Notes under the pieces: generated by a model
The model's database searches: none
Told to the model about the DNA's origin: nothing
The model's input: only the letters and a program-made list of their open reading frames with translations
Origin: Pelobates cultripes
Lineage: Eukaryota > Chordata > Amphibia > Anura > Pelobatidae
Reading direction: 5' to 3'
DNA length: 64,000 nucleotides
Assembly: GCA_933207985.1 (NCBI GenBank)
Contig: OW240915.1
Location: 106,419,271 to 106,483,270 of the forward strand
Shown: piece by piece, positions 40,707-52,490 of the stretch
Position numbering within the stretch: position 1 is the stretch's first letter
Layout: every line of letters starts with the position of its first letter
Translations under genes and position numbers: made by a program

Positions 40707-42228
40707 TGTCAGGGTATTTATATCGGCAGACATTTTGTGCTATGATAGAAATTAAAAGTGTATATTCTGAGTCACTCTGAACAGAGCAGACTCCATTTTG
40801 TTATTTCCAAGTTAACAAAAAGACACAAGATTTCTTTCTGTAAGACTAGCCACTTTGCCAGAGCTAAGGAATGCATAGCATAGTATAAACAAGTGATAGA
40901 AGAATATAATCAATTCTAAACCCAGACAATTGTGACAGAGAAGATTAAATAATACAATTTAACTGTCTATACATATAAGGTCCCATTGTAAGTTACGGGT
41001 CAAAACTCAGATTGCCAGACACATAGTCTGGACAAAACTTAAATAAACCCTTTGATCTGTGAAGGATACGTAAGTTATGGCCACTATCTAGATAGGCCAA
41101 AATGACGTCAAAATAGCCACCAGGAAAAGTTAACTCTTTCCTGGATAGGTATGTTTAGTGGGACAAGACTGCCCTCTATAGACCAAATACCTAAATTGCG
41201 ATCTGGAAGATAACCACACCTCTAGTGCTTCTATTGGGTTATCAACTGGTGACGTACAGAGAGTCTGGCCCTTTAAAAGTTAAGACAAAGGGGAGACAGG
41301 AGATGCAAGAGATGCAAAGGAGAGGAGAGAGGAATTGGAAGTTTGGGGACTCCAACCTCCATGCAGAGAGACATCCAAATAAGTTCCTGAGACTACCAAT
41401 CGGATGAAATATCTACTCAACTGGTAATTATACTGGTTTCATTTAATTAAATTAAATTAATTAAAATGTATTAATAGCATGATATATGACTAGGATAAAG
41501 CACGGTCAGATTTCCATATTAAGAAATCTTAGTTAACTAAGAATATATAGTTATAAACATTCCATTCTGCAGGTGGAATTAAGAATAATTATATATTGAT
41601 GTGATATTATCACGTGTTAGCATACCGCTGTTTTTATCCAGGTGTATTGATTTGCTCTAAATTAAGATAAGATATCTTTTAGACAAATTAAAATCTGCTT
41701 ATATAATATGGTAGATTCTCTTATTGGATGGTTCCAGGAAATGACTAATGAACTGGTTTAAATGTTATTTTATTTATAAATTACATAAGAATAGATCTTA
41801 ATTACCCAGGAGATCTAGCCAGCATTGAAAGGGTTATTCTAACTGTCAGCTAAACTTTACGACCTTGCGCTGCACTCTGAGGAATTCTGTTCTTCACTGT
41901 GAAAAGTTTCGCTTTCTCTCTGTGTTAAAGATACCTCATAAATCGTCAAAATCTTGACAGATAATGCTGTTTACCCATTGAAACGTAATACCCATTCCTT
42001 TGTATTGCATACCATTTTATACTGGATATTCATTGATTATTGTCATGCATGTTACATGTTATTATTAATTAACTTGTTATTATAAATAAAATCTATTTTT
42101 ATAAACTGTGAATATTATTTATATGGAATACATTTCACTTAACACGATAACGATATTTGGGATCTGAGAATTGAATTAGTGGGCAATTCTCAACTGTTTA
42201 CTATTATTATCCCATAAATATCCCCACA
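40707..42228 (+). repeat. 3' LTR (1522 bp)
   Basis: Matches the 5' LTR except for one extra base in the TTATATAATAT run near 41705 and A for T near 42127. The AATAAA would supply the provirus poly(A) site. It is followed by GTAT (42229-42232), the target duplication. Confidence 0.95.
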
Positions 42229-42363
42229 GTATGTCTGTGTGTGTGTGCCAGTATGTCTGTGTGTGTGTGTTAGTATGTCTGTGTGTGTGTGTGTATGTAT
42301 GTGTGTGTGTGTTAGTATGTCTGTGTGTGTGTATGTATGTGTGTGTGTGTGTGTATGTCAGTA

Positions 42364-42399
<36 letters not shown>

Positions 42400-43160
42400 T
42401 GTGTATGTCAGTATGTCTGTGTGTATGTGTTAGTATGTCTGTGTGTATGTGTTAGTATGTCTGTGTGTGTGTGTATGTATGTCTGTGTGTGTGTATGTCA
42501 GTATGACAGACATACTGACATACACACAGACACACTGACATACACATACACACACTGACATAAACATACACTGACATACACACACACTGACATACACACA
42601 CAAACATACTGACACACACACACACAGACTTACTAACATACACGCACAGACATACTGACATACACACACACACAGACATACTAACACACACACACACATA
42701 CTAACACACACACACTAACACACACACACACAGACATACTAACACACACACACACACAGACATACTGTGTGTGTATATGTCTGTGTGTGTATGTCAGTAT
42801 GTCTGTGTATGTCAATACGCCTGTCAGTGTATGTGTTTCAGTATTTCTGTCAGTGTATGTGTCTGTGTGTGTGTCAGTATGTCAGTGTATGTGTCTGTTT
42901 TTATGTATGTGTGTCTGTGTGTGTATCAGTATGTCTGAATGTGTGTCAATATATTTGCCAGTATATATTTGTGTGTCAGTGTATGTGTGTGTCAGTATGT
43001 ATCTGCAAATGTTTTAATATGTCTGTCTGTGTGTGTATGTGTCAGTATATCTGTCAGTGTGATTGCGGGTTGGGCGTAATAGGGAGGGGGCGCAGGGACA
43101 GGGCCCAGGGGGCCCAAGAAAATGCTTTGCCCAGGGTCCTATTCATATTATAGACGGCCC
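42229..43160 (+). mobile_element. Right half of the foldback transposon, with microsatellite
   Basis: The TGTGTGTCTG tract continues from the left half (42233-42500), flips to an ACACACAGACAT tract (42500-42767), then back to TGTCAGTATG (42768-43065), followed by GC-rich CAGGGCCCAGGGGGCCC and the tip TAGACGGCCC. The 11-bp TGAGCACTTCC duplication follows at 43161-43171. ORFs of repeated Cys, Val and Ser codons are artefacts. Confidence 0.75.
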
Positions 43161-43430
43161 TGAGCACTTCCTTCTTTCTATTGCTAATACCTTTCCCTAT
43201 ACAGCCAAGCATTCTGCTAGCATTTCCTCCTGCTCTATTACATTATCTGCCTACCTCTAAGTCTTCTGAAATAATTAGCCCTAAATCTCTTTCCTCAGAT
43301 GTTGAGGGCAACTTTCTCTTATATTGGTTCAGTTTCTTTTTCACATTTTCACTATTTTCTTATATCTAGTACTTTAGATTTTTTATCTAGTATTATAAAA
43401 GTTATTTTTTAAGTACATACCTCATTATGG
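43161..43430 (-). mobile_element. CR1-like LINE, continuation upstream of the insertion
   Basis: Continues the LINE from 29652 after the nested insertion, on the minus strand. Degenerate; no long open frame. Confidence 0.5.
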
Positions 43431-43683
43431 GTGACTCCCACCTCTTGCCCAGAGGCTACCCTTTTCCTTATTATATACCAGATAAGCCTGATTTTCACCT
43501 TTTGGTGCTCTAGTCTACAATATATATTTTTTAACATAGTCAATATCAGCAATCCACTCACCATCCATTTCCTACTTACATTATGTACAAGCTCACATAA
43601 ACACATGATATATAGTCCCTGAGACACACATTATACATAGTTTCACATAAACAATTCATATATGCACTCACATTTATAAGAAA
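43431..43683. other. No recognisable feature
   Basis: AT-rich flank without gene or clear repeat boundary. Confidence 0.35.
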
Positions 43684-43688
43684 TCTGC

Positions 43689-44750
43689 TGTGACGAGACC
43701 AATCTCGCCACTGTGCATTGGAGGAGCCTGGTTGCCCGCCTGCTGCCTTTAGACTATGGCCCCATGTTGAAATGCTTGATTTTCCCCTGCAAAGACACGA
43801 AAGCCGGGTCATTCAGTGCTTGCCCTGTTTGAGCAGTGATACCCCATATAGCTATGCCATGGAGCCCATTCGTATAATGAAAGACTATTGGAAAGACTTT
43901 GGCTCCATGGCAATTGAACTGTATGTGTGTGGTCTGAGAGCCATTCAGTAATAATGTGCGCTCAGACCTAAGCTATCTGGGCATATGTTGCATGTCTGTA
44001 TTTTATGTCATAAATGTAACCTTGTGTATTTTATTGTATTTACTGTCATTTTAATGCCATGTGCTTAATGGCGTTTTGCCTTGTCCTTGGAGATAATTGT
44101 ATTACTTCCCAATTATCTCCAGGATAGAAGACTCTGTGGAACTGGTTTTGGGCAGAAAAGCCATGCTTCCTTTGGTCACAAAGGACTACGATCTATCTTT
44201 TGAACCACTGGACCAATTTGGATGATTTTGACATATGTTTGTATTTGGAGTATGCAGATTCTGAAAATGTGAATGTGATGCATACTTTTAAAGTTATGAA
44301 TAATGTGGAAAAACTGTATTTCTCTGGCTGTGATAATTACATTAACCCATTGTGTAAGGTAATTGTATCACAGGCAGAGGGGAGGATTTTGTGTGGGAGT
44401 GTCTGAGTGTATTGTATGTGTTTATTGGTTGTTTTCCAAAACCCTGTGGGTGGTACTAATGTGTAAGAATGTGTATATAAGAACAATAAACCCACAGCTC
44501 TGTCTGTTCCTGCTTGACCCTCAAAACGGAGCCTTGTCTCGTTCTTGGGTGGATTTATTGTATGCTGTTCCAGTTTGACTGCTAGGAGTGTAAACCTATT
44601 CATATGGTTTTTCCTATTCGGCTGTTTACAGCATTCGTATGCTTCTCCGGTTCGGTGTATTGGTGTCTACAGTAACTGTGCCTGTGTCTCTGGAAGGGAA
44701 GATCTACTAAACGGTGGTTTAACCCCTTTTATGCTTGGGGTGCCGTTACA
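43689..44750 (+). repeat. Solo LTR, same family as 12829-13818
   Basis: Starts TGTGACGAGACC and ends TGCCGTTACA, flanked by TCTGC at 43684-43688 and 44751-44755. It has a GTATATAAG element near 44472, AATAAA at 44485-44490 and GAGCCTTGTCTCGTTCTTGG downstream, matching the same stretch in the other solo LTR. 1062 bp. No internal retroelement sequence. Confidence 0.9.
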
Positions 44751-44811
44751 TCTGCTACCAGATTACATCCACTTGACTAGCTCTGTGTACACCACAGGTT
44801 GCAAAAAGAGA

Positions 44812-45510
44812 CAGACAATCTAATGCACTGTACACACTTCTTATTCATATATAAAATAAAAAGTGTAGGTAATGGAAGGCATCATATTAAAAGATTACTA
44901 AAGTCACTAAGACCACTTCATCTCATTTTAACCCTTCAATGTAAAACATTGCCATTTTTTCAGAAACAGCAATGTTTACATTGAAGAGTTAAATACACTT
45001 CTATTGGCTGTCTGCCTGATAGCTGCTAGATGCACTTAAGAATTCAGTCAAATTTGGAATTCAGTCCTTAAGAATTCAGTCAACCTCGGTCTGCCCATAG
45101 CAGTATTTGATTGGAGGAGCTTGGTGTTTGGCTGCACATGTGTATCTCCAACCCAATGCTAAGAGAAGCATTGGATTCAATAGGATTGCGGAACACATCA
45201 GCAGGCATGCTGACATCTTTGGAGGTGGGCATCTGCAGACAATCTAATGCACTGTACACACTTCTTATTCATTTTTAAAATAAAGTGTAGGTAATGGAAG
45301 GCATCATATTGAAAGATTACTAAAGTCACTCAGACCACTTCATCTAATTTGAGCCCTTCAATATAAAGCATTGCCGTTTTTTCATAAACAGCAATGTTTA
45401 CATTGAAGGGTTAAATACACTTCTAGTGGCTGTCTGTCTGATAGCTGCTAGAGGCACTTAAGAATTCAGTCAAACTCGGAATTCAGTCTTTAAGAACTCA
45501 GTCAAATTGA
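44812..45510. repeat. 424-bp tandem duplication
   Basis: The unit starting CAGACAATCTAATGCACTGT at 44812 recurs at 45236 and runs to about 45510, with about 90% identity by eye. Each unit contains a 20-nt hairpin pair around ACCCTTCAATGTAAA/TTTACATTGAAG. Probably a MITE duplicated by unequal exchange. Confidence 0.8.
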
Positions 45511-45639
45511 TTTTGAAATTGGCATTTCATGTGTAATTATATACAGGATGATATATAACGTAAACAATGCGAACCGGTGTAATAATTTATAGAAAAATTA
45601 ATGGCAGGTCAGGTTGCATAAAAAAACACAACCTCTGGG

Positions 45640-46745
45640 GGCGGATCCAACGTCCGAGCTGTATGGACATGCATTGATTGCTCTCTATGCTAGCCTTCAG
45701 CAAATCCGCTTACATCCGGCTAAGAACCCACAATGGGACACCCAAAAAGCTCTCTAGCATCCCAGCAATTGTCTGGGAAACATCCACCAAGCAAATAGGT
45801 CGCTCTAACCAAGTTTTCCGTGATAATGCCGAACTTTAACAAGCCCGTGAGGCCTAAACATGGCGCCCATATGCTTGCAGGACGGCTCGGCGTTCTCAAG
45901 CCATGAGGGCTAAGCAGGATCCCTCAGCAGGACCCCGCGGATATGGATATCAGGGAAGCTGTATGAAATCTACCGTCCAAGGGCGACCTAGCCAACATGC
46001 TAGGCAAATTGGAGTCCTCATGCCAATCAAAGTTGGAAAATATAGGGACAGATGTCTGCCAGGTTGGAGACAGAGTCACCTCCCTGGAGGATGACAGGGA
46101 CATGCTGTACTCTCAAGGGCAACAGCTACAGGCTGCGATGACTTCGAGCATCCACAGCACTTCATAGATCAATGGACGACTTTGATACCTAATGATTAAA
46201 GGTCTATCGGAGAGTGAGCAAGAAAAAGTCAAGACAACCTTGACTGAGCTATTAAATTTTCTCCTCAACAGATCTCCAAAACCCCAGGTACTCTTTGACC
46301 AAGCACACAGGGGTCTCAAACAGATGGGAGCTTCCTCCGCAGCCCCAGGAGATGTTATCTGCAGGCTGCATTACTACACATACTCAAAGCCTTGTGCCAA
46401 ACCATGCAACCTCTTCTGTTCCATGACTTACCGCTGCAAATCTACCCAGATCTGTCCTTGGCTACCCTCCAGGCAAGGAGGACCCTGAGACCCATCACTG
46501 ACCACCTTAGAGCATGGAACTTGAAGTATAGGTGGGGATTCCCATTCGCTCTAACAGCAACCCATCAAGACTCAACTCACACCATATCAGCAGTCCACGA
46601 TGTACCTACCTTTACACAAGCCCTGCACCTGCCTGACACCAATGTGATGGATTGGTATTGTATGCTTACGAACATACTGCCACCCCAACTCCCCCATCGC
46701 AACAGGTGGCAAACTCCTTCCAAACGGAGGAGAATTTTTTTTAAA
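45640..46745 (+). pseudogene. L1-like ORF1 and 5' region, broken
   Basis: After a GC-rich lead (CTGGGGGCGGATCC), frames give LMIKGLSESEQEKVKTTLTE, FLLNRSPKPQVLFDQAHRGL and VICRLHYYTYSK, then in another frame QARRTLRPITDHLRAWNLKY and RWGFPFALTATH. This is the RNA-binding and C-terminal domain order of L1 ORF1p. Frameshifts throughout; not functional. The matching ORF2 begins at 48409 after unrelated sequence. Confidence 0.75.
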
Positions 46746-46942
46746 AGCCTCATAGGTAAAACACGTTAATGGTTTTAAATAGTGTATTTTATAAGAATAA
46801 AAGTTATTTTTGGTTACCTTTTTTATAGGACCAATCTTTTACTTATTTTATTGTATTTCACATACACTTTTACTATTATTATTCCTGGCATTTTTTCTTT
46901 TTCTTTTTATTATATTTATTTTTATTTGTATCCCGTTCCAAG
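46746..46942. other. AT-rich spacer
   Basis: No recognisable feature between ORF1 remains and the tandem repeat. Confidence 0.35.
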
Positions 46943-47448
46943 AAATCCATAGGTGGGGATAATTCCACCAGCGCTGTGGCAATAGAGCAGTATTTTCTGC
47001 TCTACTCTTGTGAGTATATTTTATTTTATTTATTTTATTGTTCTTACTGAGAGCACTATTTGCTGTTTCATATACCTTGTGGAATACGACGGAACCCAAG
47101 CCGGACGGACGGACCTACCCTTCCAGTACATCCTTTAGTGGGGATTATACCACCAAGTGCCTTTCACCCCAGAGCCGGTCCTAGCTCCACCAAATAAATC
47201 CATAGGTGGGGATAATTCCACCAGCGCTGTGGCAATAGAGCAGTATTTTCTGCTCTACTCTTGTGAGTATATTTTATTTTATTTATTTTACTGTTCCTAC
47301 TGAGAGCACTATTTGCTATTTCTTATACCTTGTGAAATACGACGGAACCCAAGCCGGACAGACGGACCTACCCTTTCAGTACATCTTGTAGTGGGGATTA
47401 TACCACTAAGTGCCCTTCACCCCAGAGCTGGCCCTAGCTCCACCAAAT
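46943..47448. repeat. 253-bp tandem duplication
   Basis: Two copies (46943-47195 and 47196-47448), about 96% identical by eye, each with AAATCCATAGGTGGGGATAA, a TTTTATTTTATTTATTTTA run and CACCCCAGAG. It sits between the ORF1 and ORF2 remains of the L1-like element. Origin not identified. Confidence 0.85.
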
Positions 47449-48404
47449 GTGAGTACTTTTTACTTATTTTTACCATTGGAGCTACAATATTTCACCATTG
47501 GCAGTTTTTTTGTGTTTTCTTTTATCTCCACATATATGGATTATCTACAACCCGGACGGATCAACTCCTGAGGATTGTACACATACCCTATCCATATATC
47601 AGTGAGACTGTTTTTATTGATTTTATTCAAAATTTTTCTTATCATTTGATTTTTATTGAACATCTGGATGGACTCTGTTTTATTCATTATTTTTATATAA
47701 TTGCAATAGAGACTATTATACCCAGGTTTTATCACTTGCTGATTATACACCTCAACCAATTGGTTTCTATTTTATGGTACTGTTCTCTGTACAATAGCGC
47801 AGCCCTTAACTCCTCTTTTTTCTTCCCATCTTACCAAGGGTCTTGAAGGATTCCCTTTTTAGGGTTGCTGCTTTCTTCTCTGTTATTAAGCGCAGACTCT
47901 TCCCCTCTGTTTTTAAGGTGGAGCTCAACGCCTACATGACCGGATGAACAGCTAGTTTCGATAATTTGTTTGCTTTAAGTTTGTTATTACTACTATGATT
48001 TTCTACATTCCCAAAATGGTCTCACACACCATATACCCCCTCCCCATCAAGAGTTCTTCGATTACTTCATGGTTTGCTGAAAAAAAATATTCAGCAAACA
48101 GACACACACCGCTTGGTTTTCAGGTTGCCCTACCCTCGCACTGAGCGCCTCATCGCATTGATCTCTCCCCCCAGCGCAGTACCCATATTGTTCCCATGTG
48201 GTATACCTCCCACAATTTGGGATAGCTACCGACGGATTTCAAACACTTTTCGATACATACCCACAAACTCAGACTAAGATACACTGTATCGCTTTTTCTT
48301 TTCCATTTTACTTTGAGTTCATCTGTATCTAGTTAATTTTCATTCTACAACCCTTGCAGTGCCTGCAGGGTGGAATAGAGAGTCAGAACACCCCAATTTC
48401 CCCA
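47449..48404. other. Sequence between L1-like ORF1 and ORF2 remains
   Basis: AT-rich and T-rich, without recognised coding. Likely inserted or diverged sequence within the L1-like element. Confidence 0.35.
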
Positions 48405-48408
48405 AAAT

Positions 48409-49918
48409 GGCTATGATCTGAGTAGTCACCCTGAATGGCAGGGGACTCAACATGCCCGAGAAACATTCACTAACACTTCATGAGTTTCACAAATTGAAGG
48501 GTGACATAGCCTTTATACAAGAGGCACACTTAAGAAAAGACTCGGCCCCAACCCTCAGAAATAGTAGATATCCAGTGGGGTACTTTAATAACTTTCCAGG
48601 GACTAAAAAAACAGGAGTGGCCATACTCATCATCCCAGGTCCCTTTTACTTACAGAGACCACCTTTCTGATGACTCCGGAAGACTCATAATGTTTAAGGG
48701 CCATATTGGACAGAATATGGTGACACTGGCAAACCTATGTCTGCCCAACAAGAACCAAATTAAGTCACTCAGCAAATACCTCAGGACCATCATGTAATCC
48801 TTCCAGGAGGGGATCCTGGTAATGGGCGGGGGCCTGAATGTTTCCCTAGACTTGCACATGGACACTACCTCTGGGGCCACCACCTACCAACTGCCCATAC
48901 ACAAACAAATTAACCACATGCTAGACCGAGCACAACTGTGTGATGGCTGGCACATAACCAACCCAGGTTCCAAAGACTATTCTTACTACTTCCCGGCAAT
49001 CAAAACATACTCAAGAATAGATATGCCTTTTCTCCCTCACAGGTTACAGGGAGCTACAGGCCAATATCCCTAATAAATGTAGACTTGAAAATCTTCACCA
49101 AAATCCTGGGCGATCACCTACGCCCACTACTTCAGGGGCTAGTCCACCCTGACCAGGCAGGCTTCATCCCAGAACAGGAGGCTAAATATAATACTACCAA
49201 ACTGCTAAACCTCATACCCTTCTCAAAATCATCAGGCATGCAAAGCTTATTACTATTCATTGATGCAGAGAAAGCCTTTGACAGGGTGGACTGGTCCTTC
49301 ATCCTGGAAACCCTCAAGGCCATGGGATTCGGCCTGTCTTGGTTACATTGGATGGAAGCACTTTACTCCAACCAAGTGCAAAAATCAGAATTAATGGCCA
49401 ACTATCAGAGTCGGTCATTATAAGGAATGGCACGAGACAGGGGTGCCCCCTATCACTTATTATAATGGAGTCCTTCCTTCAGGGCATCAGAGACAATCAA
49501 GACATTAAGGGGCTGCAAATTAACAACCATGAGTACAAAGTAGCTACATTTGCCGATGACCTTTTATTCTCGCTATTCAACCCCACGACCTCCATGCCAG
49601 CCCAGTTGCGAGAAATCACCATATATAACAGTATTTCAATCTTCAAGGTTACAAAGAGCAAAATACTCCCACTCAATATAGACTTCCCAACCAAAAAATC
49701 CCTACAAACCCTTCCAATTTTCCTGGTCGGACACGGAAGTAAAATACTTAGTTGTTCATCTCCCTCATGACCTAACCAAAATCTACAGTCTGAATTTTCC
49801 GCCCCTGATAAAAAAAAAATCTCCAGCGATCTAGTCAGGTGGAACAAACCTCTATTTGGATGGCTCAGTCATCTACATATACTTAAAATGAATACCCTTC
49901 CCAAACTGTTGTACTTCC
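48409..49918 (+). pseudogene. L1-like ORF2 remains (endonuclease and RT, internal deletion)
   Basis: Endonuclease start MPEKHSLTLHEFHKLKGD with FIQEAHLRKD, later a GGGLNVSLD-like and an YSRID motif; then an abrupt jump at about 49040 into RT (KIFTKILGDHLRPLL, HPDQAGFIPEQ, LLLFIDAEKAFDRVDW, RNGTRQGCPLS, ATFADDLLFSLF). The endonuclease end and RT start are deleted. Several frames and stops. Confidence 0.82.
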
Positions 49919-50569
49919 CATAAAATCAAAACATAAAATAAGTGCGCTAATTATTTGTGAAATACAAATTCAACTCACTGTATAAAAAAAGTGAGATAGT
50001 GTAAACAATTTTAGTGCAAAGATACAAGTGCTATATTTAAACACTTATAATACTCTTTAACCGTGCATTATATAAAAGTTCTTAATACCAAAAAGTGACT
50101 TAATATATTAAAAAAGTGGTACACTTACTAAAATCATATACTTGAAATGACTCTCAATATCTAAATGATGTATATAAAAGAGAATAAAATGAAAAACATA
50201 TATAAGTGAAATATTGCTATTTAAAAATGGTACAGCATGTGTGTAAAATTTTTCACTCACAAACAGAGAGCAGATGAGCCTGCTCTACTTCTGACAGCTC
50301 CAAATGCAGAATAATCCACTGCAGCCAGTAAAGAAAGATGAAAGATGATTTATTTCCACAGTTTAAAAACAGCATTCATATGTAAAATCCGGATCCCTGT
50401 AAAAGACTATCCTTTAGTGGGTTTGTGCATCCGCCGGCTAAAATATTCAGTCTGTGCACCCTCAAGATTGGCAAAGTCCACAGGATACTTCCGGGAGGTG
50501 TGGCGTGCGTGATGATATCACGCAGCCAATCAGATTACGCGTTTCGCCGAGAGGTCGGCTTCTTCAGAT
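49919..50569. mobile_element. Insertion with ACGCGTTTCG motif
   Basis: Separates two overlapping copies of the L1-like RT segment. Contains TTACGCGTTTCGCCGAGAGG and CTTCTTCAG near its right end, as at 8037-8073. No coding sequence. Class not identified. Confidence 0.4.
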
Positions 50570-51258
50570 CTCAGACATTCAGGGGCTACAAATTAACAAC
50601 CATGAGTACAAAGTAGCTACATTTGCTGATGACCTTTAATTCTCGCTATTCAACCCCACGACCTCCATGCCAGCGCAGTTGTGAGAAATCACCATATATA
50701 ACAGTATTTCAATCTTCAAGGTTACAAAGAGCAAAATACTCCCACTCAATATAGACTTCCCAACCAAAAAATCCCTACAAACCCTTCCAATTTTCCTGGT
50801 CGGCCACGGAAGTAAAATACTTAGTTGTTCATCTCCCTCATGACCTGACCAAAATCTACAGTCTGAATTTCCCGCTCCTGATAAAAAAAAATCTCCAGCG
50901 ATCTAGTCAGGTGGAACAAACATCTGTTTGGATGGCTCAGTCGTATACATATACTTAAAATGAATACCCTTCCCAAACTGTTGTACTTATTACAAGCTCT
51001 TCCCATAGCCTTGCCAAAGACATTCTTCACAACACTGAAATGCGCATTTACTGAGTTCCTTTGTTTCCTCAAACTTCCTACGCTACCATATAAAGTTCTG
51101 ATAATGCACAAAACACAAGGTGGTCTAGGCCTGCCCAACCTTGAACACTACCACAAAGCCATAATCCTCTCAAGGATATATGAATGGGTTAAACCACAAA
51201 ATCAGAAGCACTGGGTACAGCTTGAGACCTTTTGTTTACCACTATACACCGTACCATG
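50570..51258 (+). pseudogene. Second copy of L1-like ORF2 RT segment
   Basis: Repeats 49498-49918 at high identity (GGGGCTACAAATTAACAACC, then the FADDL region) and continues further, to KTQGGLGLPNLEHYHKAIIL. It supplies the next part of ORF2 missing from the first copy. Broken by stops. Confidence 0.75.
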
Positions 51259-51904
51259 AGCTGGAGAATAAAACCATACTCACATTTGGCAGAGCAAATG
51301 AGGATTGCTCAATATGATGGGCGTGGGTGTTTTTTTGTCCCCACCAACGATCTAAGCATTCATAAATCCAGCAGCGATCGGTGTGGTCCTATAAAAAAAG
51401 TACTTTTATTGATAAAAATAAAAAGATAAAACAATACAAGTAAAATATATTGGCATAAAATAGTAAAAATACACTTGCTGGCTTTATGGTAAACATTTTT
51501 AATAAAGCCAGCAAGTTGGTGAAATGCCTGCTGTAAACGTTGATCAAATCCCAACAGCTGTCGCTGGCTCTGGTAATTAGACATCATCGCACTCAATGCG
51601 AGATGTCATCTAGGGAGTCTCCCACAGTCTCACGACATCCTCCATAGACTTTAGTGTTATACTCTTGTGCATGCACAAGAATACAATAATGTTGCAATTT
51701 CTGGCAGATGAAGAACCAGAAGATGAGGATGGTCCCTTGGAAGAATAAAGTGTTGGCCAAGAGGCCAACCTACCTTCCTTCCACAATCTAAAAGGAGATC
51801 TTCAAGGCAACACATAATGCACAAAATATGCAAATACTCAGAAAGTGACAGATTCTAGAACAAAAAATGTCATTTGTAAACTAAAATATCTTATTTGTAC
51901 ACCT
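51259..51904. repeat. Unclassified repeat, no gene
   Basis: Includes TTTATTGATAAAAATAAAAAG and an AATAAAGCCAGCAAGTTGG pair that resembles the reverse of an adjacent GCTGGCTTTA. No coding. Confidence 0.35.
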
Positions 51905-52440
51905 TTTTTTTTTTTTTTTTCATAATTGAAGTTTATTGTTTTATTCCAAATAATACAGCAACATTGTAGCAGTAAAAAGTACACATAGTCTTCAGTTACA
52001 GTTACAAGTGAAAGGTTGTACATACAACAATACACTCAACAATAGTCAGGTACAGTTTGCAATGAGACATAGGTATACATGCATGCACATACACAGTGTT
52101 CATTAGCAAAGAAGCTTGGGGCTCGAGGTAGGCTCATCCATGCAAGTGCTAAGCTAGATGCCACTCGTATACGTTAGTTTATAGAATTTATAGACCCGAA
52201 GAGCATGTGGTTCATCTCTGAGAACATTGCAGCATACGATAAAATCAAATAATCAAACTAAACAAAGTAAACACTAACAATAATAATCCTAATGCTGATG
52301 GTACTGGTGGTATCCTATAAAACATATTAAAGTCATAAAAAAAAGGCTGTGGTTTCAGGTAGTAGTGGGCAATGTGTCTGGAGTGTCTGGCTATGCCTCG
52401 TTGACTGTGGCCCATGTATACCCCATTAACCTTATCGTGC
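51905..52440 (-). mobile_element. L1-like 3' end with A-tail
   Basis: T run at 51905-51920 on the plus strand, followed by TTTATTGTTTTATTCCAAAT and 3'-UTR-like sequence. No ORF2 part identified, so the class is tentative. Confidence 0.35.
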
Positions 52441-52443
52441 CCT

Positions 52444-52447
<4 letters not shown>

Positions 52448-52488
<41 letters not shown>
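52448..52488. repeat. TA microsatellite
   Basis: About 20 TA units at the left edge of the DIRS-like element. Confidence 0.95.

Positions 52489-52490
<2 letters not shown>

Larger units (their letters stand above)
30080..42228 (+). mobile_element. Nearly intact endogenous retrovirus, lokiretrovirus-like
   Basis: A 12.1-kb provirus: 5' LTR, PBS, gag, pol in the -1 frame, interrupted env-like region, polypurine tract and 3' LTR, flanked by the 4-bp duplication GTAT. The LTRs differ at two places by eye, one 1-nt indel and one substitution. Gag and Pol are open throughout. A degenerate first RNase H followed by a second RNase H is a retrovirus trait rather than a Ty3 one. The F-like env layout and the Gag without a zinc knuckle point to the lokiretrovirus lineage, which I recall as sister to classical retroviruses with Env resembling mononegavirus fusion proteins. 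Env is broken by a stop and lacks a visible membrane anchor. Confidence 0.85.

Noticed and set aside
47313..47846. 177-codon ORF
   Set aside because: AT-rich chance frame that begins within the 253-bp tandem repeat; hydrophobic Ile/Phe-rich composition without a family match.
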